From assembly GCF_000220395.1 (NCBI RefSeq), contig NW_004086441.1, positions 62,001 to 126,000 on the forward strand: 64,000 nucleotides of DNA, read 5' to 3'. Source of the DNA: Ichthyophthirius multifiliis (taxonomy: Eukaryota; Ciliophora; Oligohymenophorea; Hymenostomatida). Position numbers and translations under genes: made by a program. The notes beneath the pieces were generated by a model, which was not told the DNA's origin, made no database searches, and saw only the letters and a program-made list of their open reading frames with translations. Shown one piece after another: positions 11,897 to 25,563 of the stretch; positions within the stretch are counted from its first letter, which is position 1; the number at the start of each line of letters is the position of its first letter.

Positions 11897-13466
11897 ATGA
11901 ATTCTTAATTACATTTTTTGAGTAAAAAATAAAGTGTTAAAGATTTAATTAAATAATCATAAAGTATATCCCTATTTTAATTTTACTAATTTTTTTTTCA
12001 TAATTAATAAACTCAAGAATTATTTTAAATAATTTAGACTAAGAAATATTAATAGAAGATCAAATATAAATTGAAAATATTCCCGAAAACAATCTTTTTT
12101 TTCGAAATAATTTAATTAATTAAACTAAGCAAATCAGCCTTTAGATTTAGAAAACTAAAGACTAAGAAATCAAGATAATTATGAAAAAAATATATAAATT
12201 TTATATTAAATTTATAAAAAAAATAAACGAAGTAAAATAAAATGTATATATTAAAATTTTAATAATACAAATAAATATAAAGAATCTATTAATTAGTTTA
12301 AAAGAAAAATTTCCTTTAGAATTAAAGTTTAAAAATCTAAAAGAATAAAAAGCAAAATAAATAATAAGACATATAGAATATATGTTTGATGAACTTATAT
12401 TAATGAATAACAATATTTATTTACAATTCCAGGTATATAAATCGTAATAAAAAGAAAACAATAGTTAAATTTAAGAAAATTATTATTTAAATTAATGCAA
12501 AAACTGTAATGAATACGAAAATTTATTATAAAAGTTAGAAGCTGAAGTAAGATAACACATAAGAGTTTAATAATAACTTAAGTTATTTATAGAAAAATAA
12601 CAATAAAAAATAGATGATAGTTATAACACTTAATAATTTTAAAGTTCAAATGAATATAAAAAAAATTAATCTAATGATATTTTATAATCGAAATTATTAA
12701 AAAAAATGGAACAAACGAAAAATGATTTTATAAAAAATTTAAAAGAAAACAAAAAACAATCCGATTCTTAAAAAAGACTTGAAAAATTAAAATAATTAAA
12801 TTCTTCATAAAACACTTCTTAAACGAATTTTAACTAGACTTATTTAGTAAAAAAATATATTTAAAATTGCATAAAAAAAAATTGAATAAATAAAAAACAA
12901 ACATAAGTAAAGAAAAAAGTAATCCGAAAAATAATTCCCATGTAATAAAATAATCTCAAGTTTTATAAAAATGCATATAAATGAGTAAATCATAAGATCA
13001 ATTAGAAACTATAAATTAGTCTTAAACAAAAACTTAAAATAAAAATTTTACATTTAGAACTAATAATATAAAAAGTAATTTCGAAACTTAAAAATCAAAA
13101 AATAACTCCAAAAGCAATAATAAAATATTAAATAAAAAAAAAAATAACTAAATATAAAATAATTTCTGTGAAGAAGTATTAAACAGTTACTAAAGTGTAA
13201 AAAATAAATACTTTTATAATAAAATTAAATAGTATATGAAATCCCCTAAAATCTCAATTGAAGAAATTTCAAATAATACCAGAAGTAAAAGTATTGATTT
13301 ATAATTTTCTAAATAAACTAAAAATACAAATTTATATAATAGTAAAAAAGATTTATTGTTGTAAAAAAATACTAATTAAGTTTTTAAAAAGAAGAAGAAA
13401 AAAATTATAGATCTTAAATTTTTTAAGTAATAGATTTTTAATAATAAAAGTGATAATTTTAAATGA
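11897..13466 (+). CDS. coiled-coil protein, function unknown
   Basis: Predicted hydrophilic protein of about 520 residues. The N-terminus reads MNSQLHFLSKKQSVKDLIKQ. The middle has LKEKFPLELKFKNLKEQ and IIRHIEYMFDELILMNNN, then a conserved-looking coiled-coil stretch CKNCNEYENLLQKLEAEV followed by RQHIRVQQQLKLFIEKQQQK. The C-terminal half is Asn/Ser/Lys-rich and ends KSDNFK before TGA at 13464-13466. The frame is continuous only if one base is missing from the T9 run at 11990-11998 and one from the A9 run near 12870, both homopolymers. With those shortfalls a single frame runs from the ATG to the stop without introns. A cytoskeletal or basal-body role would suit the coiled coil but is only a guess. 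Confidence 0.6.
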
Positions 13467-13725
13467 TTATTATATTGAAAAAAAAAAAAAAAAACATTAC
13501 TTATATTTATATATTAAATATTATATATTTAAAATCTAAATTCTATTAATTTATTTTTTAAATAATATTTCAATTTTTTTAGTTCAATAAATATTAATTT
13601 GTTTTTATAATTTCTTTAATTTATTATAAGTTTTTATTTCATTTTTTTTTAAAAAAAACTAATATATAACTTTCTTTTAAAAAAATAAAATAAAATAATA
13701 TTAAGTATATATATATATATATAAA

Positions 13726-16700
13726 ATGGCAACCCTTTTTAATGAATGCCAGTAAATATAATACTAAAAAAAATATAAATAATTAAAAAAATAGATCATG
13801 CAAATTAAAATTCTAAAATAATGAATAACTATAAAATCATTTAAAAAGAGTAATATACATTAAAAAATAATAAACGAAAAAAAAAAAAAAAAAAAGTTTT
13901 GCTAAGGAAGTGATTATGCCGATATAGCAAACTTAGAACTAAAATATTAAAAAGAGTTAAGATTATAATAATAATAAAAGGGTGCTTTTACAGGCGAGAA
14001 CTATTAGAATTATTTAGAAAGCCAAAAATAAAAAGAAAAAGAAAAATTAAAAAATTATAATTAAATGAGTATTTAGGATTTAAAAGATAAACTTAAAGAA
14101 GAAGATTAGTAATTTAAAAAAATTCTTTAATTAGAAAACCGAAAATAAGATGATGTTTTAGATTAAGAATTAAATAAAATAAATGAAGAGAGATAAAAAA
14201 TAAAATTAAAAAAAAAGGAAGACGAAAATGCTTTATAAGATTTATTATATGAACTCGAAATAAAAAAAGAAAAAGAAATAAAAAATAGAATCGAGAAAGA
14301 TTAAATTAAGAAAAGCATTAGTAGATTTAGAAAAAGTAAAATTACAAGAAATAGGTTAGGATAAGAAAAAAGAATTAGAAAAAATTATAAATGAAAGAGA
14401 AATCCTTAAATTAAAAGAAGAAGAATTAGTATAAGAAGTCCAAAATTTATAATAAGATTAATAAAATTTAGATATAATGAGAAAAGAAGAATTAGATAGA
14501 ATGAAAAAAGTAGTAGATAATCTACATTTTTCAAAAAAATAAAATAATAAAGTAAATGAAAAATTAATAGAAGAAAAAGCAGAAAAAATGGCAACTTTAA
14601 AATTAAGAAGGGAATAACTTGAAAACGAAAGAGTAAGAATTTAACATAATCTTGAAAAAATATAATAAGGAGATTATAAAGAAGTTTTAGGTTAAAACAA
14701 TAACTTTCCATTAATTACGGCTAAAAATATAATTGGAGATATGAGATAGTTAGCAGCTTATAATATTCCTGGGATGAAAGAAAAAATATAATAAGAAGAA
14801 GGGAGAATATAATAAATGAAAAACTAAAATGAATCTATGTATAAAAGAGAGTTTATACCTTTTGATAAAGATGAAATATATGGTTATTATTATAAATAAA
14901 TAAATATAAATATATTTAAAATTTATAAATTTTTACAATTTATTAAATTTATTTTAATCTTTATTATAATTAAATTAAAGAAAATATAATATTATAAATA
15001 TATATTTAATTATTTATTTATTTTATAAAATATAAATATAATTTTTTATTTTTTTTTATACACAGCTAAAAAAGAAAATGATTTTGTAGGAAAAGTATAA
15101 TAATATTATAATTAATATAATTAATATAATTAATAAGCCCCTAATAATGTATAAAAAAGCTTATAACCTTTAATATAAGGTTTAGAAAAAGTATAAAGTA
15201 ATATAAAATATACATAATAAAATATATATATATATATAATTTTATAATAATTAAAGATAGACCTAAAACGTAATTAGAACAATTTGCTGAATCGAAAATT
15301 AATGATTTATCATAAATTAAAAATGACTATTTAAAATCTGGTGGAAACGACCCTTATTTAGTATAAAATATTGATAATTTATAGAGATTTTATTAAACAA
15401 AATCATAATCATAATAGTAATAATAATAACAATAATATTAACCAAATATAATATAATAATAATAGCAATATTAATATTAATAATAATAAAATTAAAATAA
15501 TTAACTAATTTATTAAAATAATATTGATAATAATAAATAAACATTCGAAAACGACTCTTTAGATAAAATGATACAATAGAAAATTTAACAAATATAGCTA
15601 ACAAAAAATAAAATAAATGAACAAAAATAAAAATAAAATTAATATTTTAACTAAAACATTAATCAAATATAAAACTAAGAATATAAAACAAATCAAATAT
15701 AATAACAATAATAACAAATATAATAGTAATAATAATAATATTAATAATAATAATAATAATAAAATTATGACAAATAACCAAATAGTGAAAACCCTTTTTC
15801 GATTTTCACAATTAAAAATGAGTTTTTCCTTCATAATGAAGTTCGTTCAGTTGATTTAGATAAAGAAGAAAGAACAATAATGAACATTAGCTAATAAGAG
15901 ATAGATGATTTGAGAGTGCTTTCCCGAATTCCAGTAGGAACAGAACTATATAGATTTAAAATGGAATAATATAAATAATTATCAACTACACGAGCTGAAA
16001 TAGAAAAAATTGTACAAGAATAAAGACTAGCAAAAATGAGAAGAAAATTCGAACTTGAAAGGAAATATATGGACAGAAAATTCGATAATTAAAGGTATAT
16101 TTTTATAAATAAAAATACAAAAACAAAATTAAAAAAAAATATATGATTAATATTTATAATTACAATATTCATATTGATATATATACATATAAATATACAT
16201 ATATTACATATACATTTAAAATACATATTTATTTAAAAAGATGGATTGATGATTAAAGAAGATGGATTTTAGCTTCTAAAATCAGAAATGAATAGGAAAA
16301 TACTGATGAAGTTAATATACCAAAGGATTATGATACAAATTAAGGATTTTTAGTACACTGGGATTATATTTTAGGTTTACCTCGCCGAATTTCTCTTTCT
16401 TAGATTGTATTTGGCATATATACTAAAAACTAAACTATTTTCTAGCCTAAATTAGTAGATCCACATGATACGGAAATAGAAAGTGCTTAAACTGTCAGGT
16501 GTATAATAGGAGACTAGAATTAAATATTCGATATTCCTGCAGATCCTGAGACGTTAATTATAATGGAAGTTTAGATTCCTTAATCGAAAAATCTATAGGA
16601 TAATATTGGCCGAACTGATACTTTTGGATGGACATAAGTAGACTTATTTGATTATAAAAGGACTCTTAAAAGAGGTAAATTTAAATGTCCTTTATATTAC

Positions 16701-17174
16701 GGACCCACAGAACCTCAAATACCTATACCGGAAATAAAATACCTTGAACCTATACCCGGTGCATGGATATATTTCAGAATAGCCTACCCTAATGATGCGG
16801 AATATGGTCAAGTCTAATCTCTTTATCCCGATTAAACTATGTATGAATACATAATCCCTTAAATCCATCTCAGAAACATCACAGGAGCACGCTAAGACAT
16901 TTTAGATATAGAAGGAGAACCAGAACCTTTACCAAACATAACTTATTAAATTAATAATTCCTAAATACCATAACCAGGACATTAAAATTAATAAAATGAT
17001 ATAGAACCCAAATAAATACCTTAATTAAAATATTATAATCCATAACAAAAACCAAAAACTATATCCGATAAATCAGAAACTCCAGATAATGAAAACTTTG
17101 GTGGTTTAGCAGTTATTATAAAAGAGGTATTTTTATTAAAAAAAATAAATATATATATAAAAATAAATAAAATA

Positions 17175-17205
<31 letters not shown>

Positions 17206-17881
17206 TTATATTTATATTTATATTTATTTTTCTAATTTTATGTTTTAAGATTTAAAATCATGTAGCAGGTTCACATTGTAGAGTTTAAATTGCTCTTTTA
17301 GAGGACAATTACGTTATATAGGATAAAAATGGTTTAAATTGTACTTTTAATACATCTATACATAATCCTTTAGATAATAAATTCAAATATATACCTTAAA
17401 AAGAGCCTTTTGATTTAGATGTTTAGAATCCACATATGGAAAATATGAATAATAAAGAATAAGGATAAAATATAATGTTTAATGAAAGATATAAATTCTT
17501 ATAAAATATTATAGGATTATATAAACAAAATAAAAAAGATATATGGCTTGCTATATAAGTAGTTGAAAAACCGATTCCTGTATAATTATAAGATGATATA
17601 CTTGTTGATACAGCCCTAAATTATGCGGGATTAGACTACGAGCCTATAGGATGGAATTTTTTTAAAGTTATAGAAGGAGGAAAATTAAGAAAAGGAGAAT
17701 AAAAAATTATACTTTATGAACCTCCTATTAGGAGACCACCAGTAGATTTAAGTCGAGTTAAATAGCTTAATTAAAGAACATAAGTAATTATAAATTTAGA
17801 AAAGTTAGAATTTACAGATAAGGATTTAAAATACGCTAGAGATGCTACTAAAAAGAAAAAATCCAATAGTGAGTAAAATAT

Positions 17882-17933
<52 letters not shown>

Positions 17934-18556
17934 TTATTTAATTTTTTTTTAAAAAAGTAAATCAAAATTAAATATTTCTTTAAATTAAAAATCTAAATCT
18001 TATAAGAATTAAAATTAAAATTAAAATCCTTTTATATAAAATAATGATTAATAATGGAATACTGATAGTATTTATACAAAAAATATGGGAATAGATTTTT
18101 ATATAGATGGTTTAAGACATTTACCTGATAAAGTTACTGTCACAAAAATAATAATAGATGTAGTAAATATAAAATATTAAACAGTTTTTGAATAAGAATC
18201 ATGTCTACCTGAATTAAATTCCACTTAATATAACCCTGTATTTAATTATAGAAGAGAATTAAGAAAGAATGTAATGGATCCAACTAGTCTTATTTTATTA
18301 ACAACTGTTACTTATGATAATGCATCCAAAAAGTCGAAATGTGTTGGATATTCAGGAATTTAGTTATTTATAAATCCATATACTAAAGAATAACCTTAAG
18401 ATTAAAATGAAAATGTTTAATAAAATAAAAAAATATATATATAAATTTGATTTAAAAATTAAAGGAATTTTGTATTTACGAAGGATATTATTAACTTCCT
18501 ATATATTCATAATAGATAGAAAGAGAATATCCATTTAATATAAATTAATTGTAAAT

Positions 18557-18611
<55 letters not shown>

Positions 18612-19326
18612 TATATTTATTGTTTTAATAAAAGATAAAAATTAGAAAGAATACCATGTGCGTCTATTTTAGTAAGACTAAAAAAAGCAGCACTATCAGA
18701 CGATGGTTTACGATGTTTATCAATAAAAGAATTTCCTTAAAAAGACTGGATTTCTAAAGGTTTAGTAGATCCATAACCTGAATATAGTGCTGGAGTATAT
18801 AACACATAATTTATATCACTTATGAAAAATGAAAATAACTTATATTAATCAAGAAAAGAAAGAATTGATTAAAAAATAGAAGAAATCGTTCATTTAATAG
18901 ATAAAAATATAGTATAAAAAAATATAAAATTAATATATTTATAAACTAATATGTATACAGAAATAAAAAGGAATGGAATAATTTTTAGATTAAGTATTAA
19001 AATTTGGACCCGACACATAAATAATAGATATGATGTATTTTGCAAAATACGACTAAAAAGTAGGTATTAATTTTTCTTTAGATGGTTTAAATAAAGTCCC
19101 GAATTCTAAATGGATTTATTCGGGTTTAATATCTTTATTTCCTCCAGGCAATTATTATCTTAATAGTGTTTAATAAAATTAAGACTAAATTTAAATGATA
19201 TCTTAATGCGATTTATTATCTCCTGCAGAGTCTCCAAGATTTAAACAAGGATTTATTTCTTATACGGATTAACCATTTGACAGGTATTTATATATATATA
19301 TACAAATATATTTATATGTATCTATA

Positions 19327-19369
<43 letters not shown>

Positions 19370-19774
19370 CTTTTTTTTTTTTTTTTAGATATCTCTCTAT
19401 TATAGTAGATATAAAAGCTTTATAAATTAATAAAAATGAGAAAAAATTATAAAATATAGGTTGGACTTTAGTTCCTTTATTCTCTCCAGATGGATATGCA
19501 CTTTCGAAAGTTTTTTAATTACCACTAATAAAGGGTGAAGTGAATCCTGTTATACTTTAAGAAATGAATAAAAGAGATCCTTGGGATGTTATATAGGAAA
19601 AATTAAATTAAAAAAATAGCAAATTTAAGCTATGTGAAGAATATACATCTATTATGGTTAGAGTAGTTGATGCTTAAAGAGAAGTGAAATTTAAATATTT
19701 ATATATATAAAATTATATATAAATATATATAAAATCATATATATATAAATAAAAAAAATAGATATATATATATA

Positions 19775-19819
<45 letters not shown>

Positions 19820-20075
19820 ACATTTCTAAATTCCTTATGATTTAGAAAGATTGGATTATAGATATTTACCTGAAGATTAAAAAAAAAGAAAAGAATGGGC
19901 ATATACGAAGGCAACTGAACTTTATTTATAAAATGCGAAAAAAGTTTTTTAGAATTTTAGTTAATTTAAAACTATACCAAATGATTACGAATAAGATAAG
20001 TTTAATTAATAAATTACATTTGATTTCGGATCTGCTTTAGGAATAGAAAAATACTTTAATTAATATAATGATTGA
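13726..20075 (+). CDS. CCDC17-like large protein
   Basis: Very large protein, about 1,770 residues, resembling the CCDC17 family of ciliated eukaryotes; its biochemical role is not established. The first third is Glu/Lys/Gln coiled coil, then a Gln/Asn-rich stretch (about 15390-15790). Next comes the family core: DDLRVLSRIPVGTELYRFK, RKFELERKYMDRKF, GFLVHWDYILGLPRR and GAWIYFRIAYPN. Three related beta-rich units follow, recognised by repeated motifs such as DFYIDGLRHLPDKVTVTK, NFSLDGLNKVP with SGLISLFPPGNYYLNSV, and GWTLVPLFSPDGYALSKVFQ. The end is LGIEKYFNQYND before TGA. Ten introns are readable: 14883-15065, 15198-15256, 16095-16240, 17127-17249, 17873-17957, 18415-18464, 18551-18634, 18912-18960, 19284-19388 and 19684-19817. 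The first about 180 bases do not join cleanly to the coiled coil, and near 14305 one base must be skipped. Family call is good; the N-terminus is uncertain. Confidence 0.78.
17881..17930. repeat. TA microsatellite within an intron
   Basis: Nearly pure TA repeat in the fifth readable intron of the CCDC17-like gene. Similar tracts fill its introns near 18558-18604, 19330-19368 and 19780-19814. Confidence 0.85.
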
Positions 20076-21465
20076 TTATATTTATTTTTTGTAAATATAT
20101 AATTTTATTTTAAATATATTAATTAAAAATTAAAACTTAAATAATTTAATAATTTATAATAATAATATAAAAATTTTAAAAATAACAAAATAAATAACCA
20201 TTTTTTAAATATTTTAGACTTTATTTATATATAAAAATTATATTTATATTTTTGCTTAGTTTATTTTTTATTTTTTCTATAATTTTTTGTTAAAAATCCA
20301 AATTTAAATGAAATTTGACTAATAATTAATTTTTATTTTTTAACAATTAATCTTTTTAAAATAAACATAAATTATATTTTAAGCGAAATTAACTAAAACT
20401 TATTTTAAATACTTCATAAAACAATTATAAATTATATTTAATAAACTAAAATAATAAATTGTCTTTATTACAATTTTTCCCCTTAATTAGTTTACTCCTT
20501 AATTATTAAAATATTATTTTTTTATTTATTCAAATATATGTATATTTTTTAATATATTTTTTATTATAAATTATATTCTTTAATTTAATTTTAATAATAT
20601 AATATTTTGTCATTTGAATATTTAAATAATCTTATTATATTATTATTAATATACATTTTAATTATAAATATAATAAAGTAAATAAATTAACATTTAAAAT
20701 ATTTAATGCATCTTAATATTTTAATTTTTTTTAAATAAACGTAAATATAAATTAATTATTAAATAAATAATTTATTAAATTTTTAAATAAATTTTTTAAA
20801 AATAAATATTTTTTTTATTAAAATATTTTATTTATAATATTATAAAATTTTAAAACACTTATATTAAATATATAATTATATATATATTCAAATGTTATAT
20901 TTGATTATTATTAATACAATGTATAAAAATAGATTATATAAATAATAAAAGTCTTAAAATTTTTTATATCCTATAATAATTATTATAAATGGTAAAAAGA
21001 TAAAGAAAAAATAAAAATATTAAATTAAAATTTTTAAAATTTAGTTTAAGAATAATTATTATTTAATTCTATAAAAAAAAAAATATAATAATATAATTTT
21101 TAATAATAAAATAAAATAATATATAATAAATAAATATAGTTACAAATTTAATAGTCTCAATAATCTGAAATTAAGAATATTCATATAAAATAATAAATTA
21201 AATAAGAAGATAAAAAAAGATCCTTAATTGATACTAATAAATGTAATAATAATATTAAAAAAAACTTTAATAGAATTTTTGAAAATTAACAATTCATAAA
21301 AGAATAGTTTTAATTTTTAACATTATAGAAAATAAATATCATATATTAAAAAAATTGATATTCTAAAATAAAAAATTTAAATATATAATATTATTATTAG
21401 TATATCAATATTCTCCTTATTATTATAATAAACCTTTTAATAATTAAATTAATATATTTTTATTA
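20076..21465. other. A+T-rich intergenic DNA between convergent genes
   Basis: About 1.4 kb of A/T runs. A weak open stretch near 21190-21350 (Lys/Asn-rich, ending in TGA) has no clear start and no family resemblance. I see nothing else supportable. Confidence 0.55.
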
Positions 21466-22925
21466 TCAATTGAAATTGCATTACTTTTACCAAAGTTTAA
21501 ATAATAAAAATCCTAAAGCCCAAGTAGGTTCTTAACTTTAAATAGCCTAAGGAGCTTAAAGTACCATATTACCGACTCCATACCCATCAATAAGTAAAGT
21601 GGAAACATAGAGTCCTTAATAACACTTATTATCAATATACTTGTTTTTAGGTTCCTTTGCCATTATATCTTAAAAATTGTATTTACAGAACTCAATAGCC
21701 GCTCTTCTTAATTCATGTGCATTAAATTCAGGTATATCTCCAAAATAAGCCTNNNNNNNNNNNNNNNNNNNNNNNNNNNNNNNNNNNNNNNNNNNNNNNN
21801 NNNNNNNNNNNNNNNNNNNNNNNNNNNNNNNNNNNNNNNNNNNNNNNNNNNNNNNNNNNNNNNNNNNNNNNTTACAGAACTCAGGTATATCTCCAAATAA
21901 GCTACTTAATGTACAAAGCAGCACTGACTACATATGTAGTTTTCTTTAAGGCCCTTTAACAAATATAGATTTAGTATTACATTCTTATTATTCCGGGAAT
22001 TTACAATTAGAAATCTAGAAAAGATTTCTGATTTAATTAATACATTCTTCAGGTTTTCCCTACCCGATAATATTTCTATTAATAATAGCATCGAATTTAT
22101 TATATCCAGCATTAAAACAAGCCGTAAAGGAAGCACCATCTTTTACTTCTGAATCTAAAATTTCTTATCTGGATACATCCTGCCCTAATAATTATGAGGC
22201 AGTTTTCAATGTAAAATTAAACTATTGATTTTCCCATTTAGGTATTTTTAAAGTGAAATATTCTTCCTGTTTTTCATTTGAAATTTCATCCGCTGCGAAT
22301 GTAATTTAAGTAGAAGCATCTCCAATATCAATCGTTGTTGCAGTATTAGTATTAGATGCAGTTGAATCTAACAAAATATTCTTTAACATATAATTTACAG
22401 CCACCCATAAGAATATGCCTTCTTCTATCCAGTAATTACCCTAGAGCAATCATCTCCTAAAAACTAAAAACCTGATTTATTACAAAGAAACCTTATTCTG
22501 TCTATAATTGCAAATTATTGTGTTTTTGCTATTCTTCTCATACCAGCAGTGGCCCCGACTAATAATAAAGTAGAAGTGTGTTTATCTTCAGGAATTACTG
22601 TCTTAATTTTATAAAAAAAGGGGTTGAATATTTCATCTAAATTACTTAGATTTATAAAGTGTTTGGATATAGGGTTTTCTACTTTTTCCGATAATATTTA
22701 CATGAAATCTTATTAGGGGAGGGTACTAAAATTTCTACAAGCCCATTAGTACACGTAATATCGGGTACCGGAAGAACCACAATCGAATACTATTCCGTAA
22801 CATTTTTTAGAATTTTGGTGTTTATGTTTTTTAGATAAAAAACTAATGTTTTATGTTTTTAGGTTAGGATATATAATTATTAAATTGAGGGCTATTATTA
22901 ATAAAATTTGGACATTTATTTTTTA
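21466..22925 (-). pseudogene. broken or misassembled GDA1/CD39 apyrase copy
   Basis: Second copy of the apyrase at 29213-30550, in opposite orientation. Readable apyrase conserved regions on the minus strand are CYGIVFDCGSSGTRYYVY, LVGATAGMRRIAK, FLWVAVNYMLKNIL and TTIDIGDASTQITF; the intact copy has GGAS where this one has GDAS. The C-terminus has EFNAHELRRAAIEFC and EPTWALGFLLF. The hydrophobic N-terminus (NVQILLIIALNLII) has no in-frame ATG. One base is missing just after the CYGIVF-to-VITG part (at the third conserved region), and more frame breaks lie beside the N gap, where the sequence also appears twice. Some breaks may be poor sequence next to the gap rather than mutation. It could be a real paralog spoiled by assembly or a genuine pseudogene. 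Last codon TGA at 21466-21468. Confidence 0.7.
21753..21871. other. assembly gap (119 N) with duplicated flanks
   Basis: A run of N inside the apyrase copy. The bases right of the gap repeat pieces found left of it (TTACAGAACTC and GGTATATCTCCAAA), so the contig ends overlap or were joined wrongly. The true gap size is unknown. Confidence 0.9.
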
Positions 22926-24898
22926 TATTAATAGTGAAAATTATATTTTTTTTTATATATTGTAGTTTTTTTTTTTATCGTTTTAAATATTTATTTTTTT
23001 TGTTATGAATTTTTTTTTATAAAAAATCATTTATTTTACTAACTTTAATATTTATTAAATAGTTTAAAAATAATAAATTTATTTTATTTTATAAAATAAA
23101 TAAAACGGATATTATGATTGTCAGATTTTCTTCATTATATTAAACAATTTTTTTTAAGAGAATAAAATTTTAATTTTTATCAATAAAAACAAATAATTAT
23201 GTATAAAATTAAAAACTAGATTTTATAATTATAAATTTATAGAATAATTAATATAATTTATATATAAATAAATTATATCTAATTATAATATTAGTATTTA
23301 CAAAATAAACATATTTAATAAATATTATTTTATTTAAAAATATGAAATTTATTTTTTATATTTTCGTTTTTTGAAATATAAACATATTAAATTTTATTTT
23401 TAGTTTTTAATATAAGAAACTATTGAAATTAGAAATATTATATTTTTTATTAAATTAAATAAAATTAAAATTTATTACTAACTATTTATTATTATTTATA
23501 AATTAACTTCAAATATATAAATTTTCATATAAAAATTTATACATATTTTTTTTAAACAAAAATTAAATATGTTCATTTAATATTAAATAAAAATAAAAAT
23601 ATAATAAAATGAAATCAACATTGTATTTGACTTTAATACTAATATATTAATAATTAATTAAAAGTATTCACGGTTACAAATCAATAAATATTTGCAAATA
23701 TTTTCTTTCTATTTTAATTAATATCGTATATTCAATAAATTAAAATATACTAAATAATAATAAGATGTCCTTAGAATTATATAGAAAATTTATTTATATA
23801 ATATTATGAAATAAGAAATAATATAATTTTATATAATTCATTTATATTATTTAATTTATTATAATACTTATATTTTTTATTAATATTTTTTTAAATTTAA
23901 AAAATATAATAAATATAAATATTTTAATTTAATTTTTTGTATTTAATCTATAATTAAAATATAACTTATAAAAATTTAAAAAATACGTATAATAATTTCT
24001 ATATATTAATTATAATTATTAAGTCTTATAATTATAATAAAAATTTATTAAGACTGAACTATTTCATATTTTTTTTTATTTTCATTCTTTTTTTTTGTTA
24101 ACCTAATAATTAAAATATTAATTTTAAAATACTTCATGATTATAATATAATATGATAACTATAATTAAATATAAAACAAAATACATTTATAATTACAAAT
24201 GATATTAATCTTTAATTAAAAAACTAAATAAATAAAGAAATTATATAATATCACAACTTCGACCATTATAAATACTTATTTTGCACGAATTAAATCTTAC
24301 ATTAATTTTTAATCATCAAAACTTTAAGAAATATTTCATAAAAATATATTATATTATCCAAATTTTAGTATATAGTTTATAAATCATCAATTAATAATAA
24401 TACCAGATAATATTTTAAAGAAGCGAACAAATAAAAAAACTTCCTTTTGAATACGATTTTTTATTAAAAAAACAACATATGTGAATTTATATTGATGATA
24501 TTTGCATATATACTTAACAGATAAAATATGAGTTTTACAAATTAGGATATTAAATTTGAGAAAAAATAAACTCAAAAATATATTAAATATAAAAAAGTAA
24601 ATTTATTAAAAATATATGACATATAATAATAATAAAAAACAAAAGAAGAAAAATAAAATAAAAAAATTATGATAAAAGAACATTATTACAAAAATAATAA
24701 AATTTTTAATTATAATACTTTTTTTTTAAAAAAAATAAAACATTTTATATATATATAAATATGTATAAATATATATATATATATATATATTAATATATAT
24801 AAATACATATATAAAAAAAATTATTATATTTAAATTATATTATATATATATTTATTTATTATATTAATAAAATATAAATAAATAATATTTTCGTATAA
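22926..24898. other. A+T-rich intergenic DNA
   Basis: About 2 kb dominated by A/T runs with a TA stretch near 24750-24800. One short signal-peptide-like frame at 23609-23809 is listed separately. No other feature supported. Confidence 0.55.
23609..23809 (+). CDS. possible small secreted protein
   Basis: An ATG opens 66 codons to TGA. The start MKSTLYLTLILIYQQLIKS looks like a signal peptide, followed by IHGYKSINICKYFL and an Asn/Lys/Ile-rich tail. Context resembles other starts here (A-rich before ATG). It is short, A+T-rich and matches no family I know, so it may be chance or a gene remnant. Confidence 0.22.
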
Positions 24899-25485
24899 AT
24901 GGATTATGTATTTAATAATCTTTTATCAAGAAGTAATCCTTAATTAATTAATCAAATAGGAAATCCATGGGAAGTAATTCCTATAAAAAACAGAAAATAA
25001 GCTAAAGATACTACTGAAATTCATTTAGCAAATAAAGGAATTTAATAATTAATAGAATTAGATAAATTTCCTAATTTAGAAGTTTTATGGTTAAATAATA
25101 ATAAAGTAAAAAAATAAAAAAAATAAAAATAAAATATTAAAATAGTTAGAAAAAATATAAGGTTTAGATTGTAATTTTAGAATAAAGCATTTATATTTAT
25201 AAAATAATAAATTAAAAACATTAATCGGAAGTATAAAGTATTTAAAACATTTAGAAACTTTACTTTTATACAATAACGAATTAAGAGATTTAGATTTAAA
25301 TTTATAAACTTTAGCAGATTTAACAAATTTAAAATAATTAGGTTAATATAAAAATAAGAATATAAATAAATAAATATATAATTTATTCAAATAGATTTAT
25401 TTGATAATCCTTTATCTGAAGAACCTAATTATAGACTTAGAGTTATATATGCATTACCATGGGTAAAAATATTAGATAGACATTG

Positions 25486-25563
<78 letters not shown>

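Noticed and set aside
14406-15834. Several minus-strand Leu/Ile-rich frames resembling membrane proteins
   Set aside because: They are the complement of Gln/Lys/Asn-rich coiled coil in the CCDC17-like gene; TAA/TAG-rich code-6 coding gives stop-free Leu/Ile frames on the other strand.
24387-24575. Minus-strand frame of 62 codons
   Set aside because: A+T-rich, no start context or recognisable motif; treated as chance.
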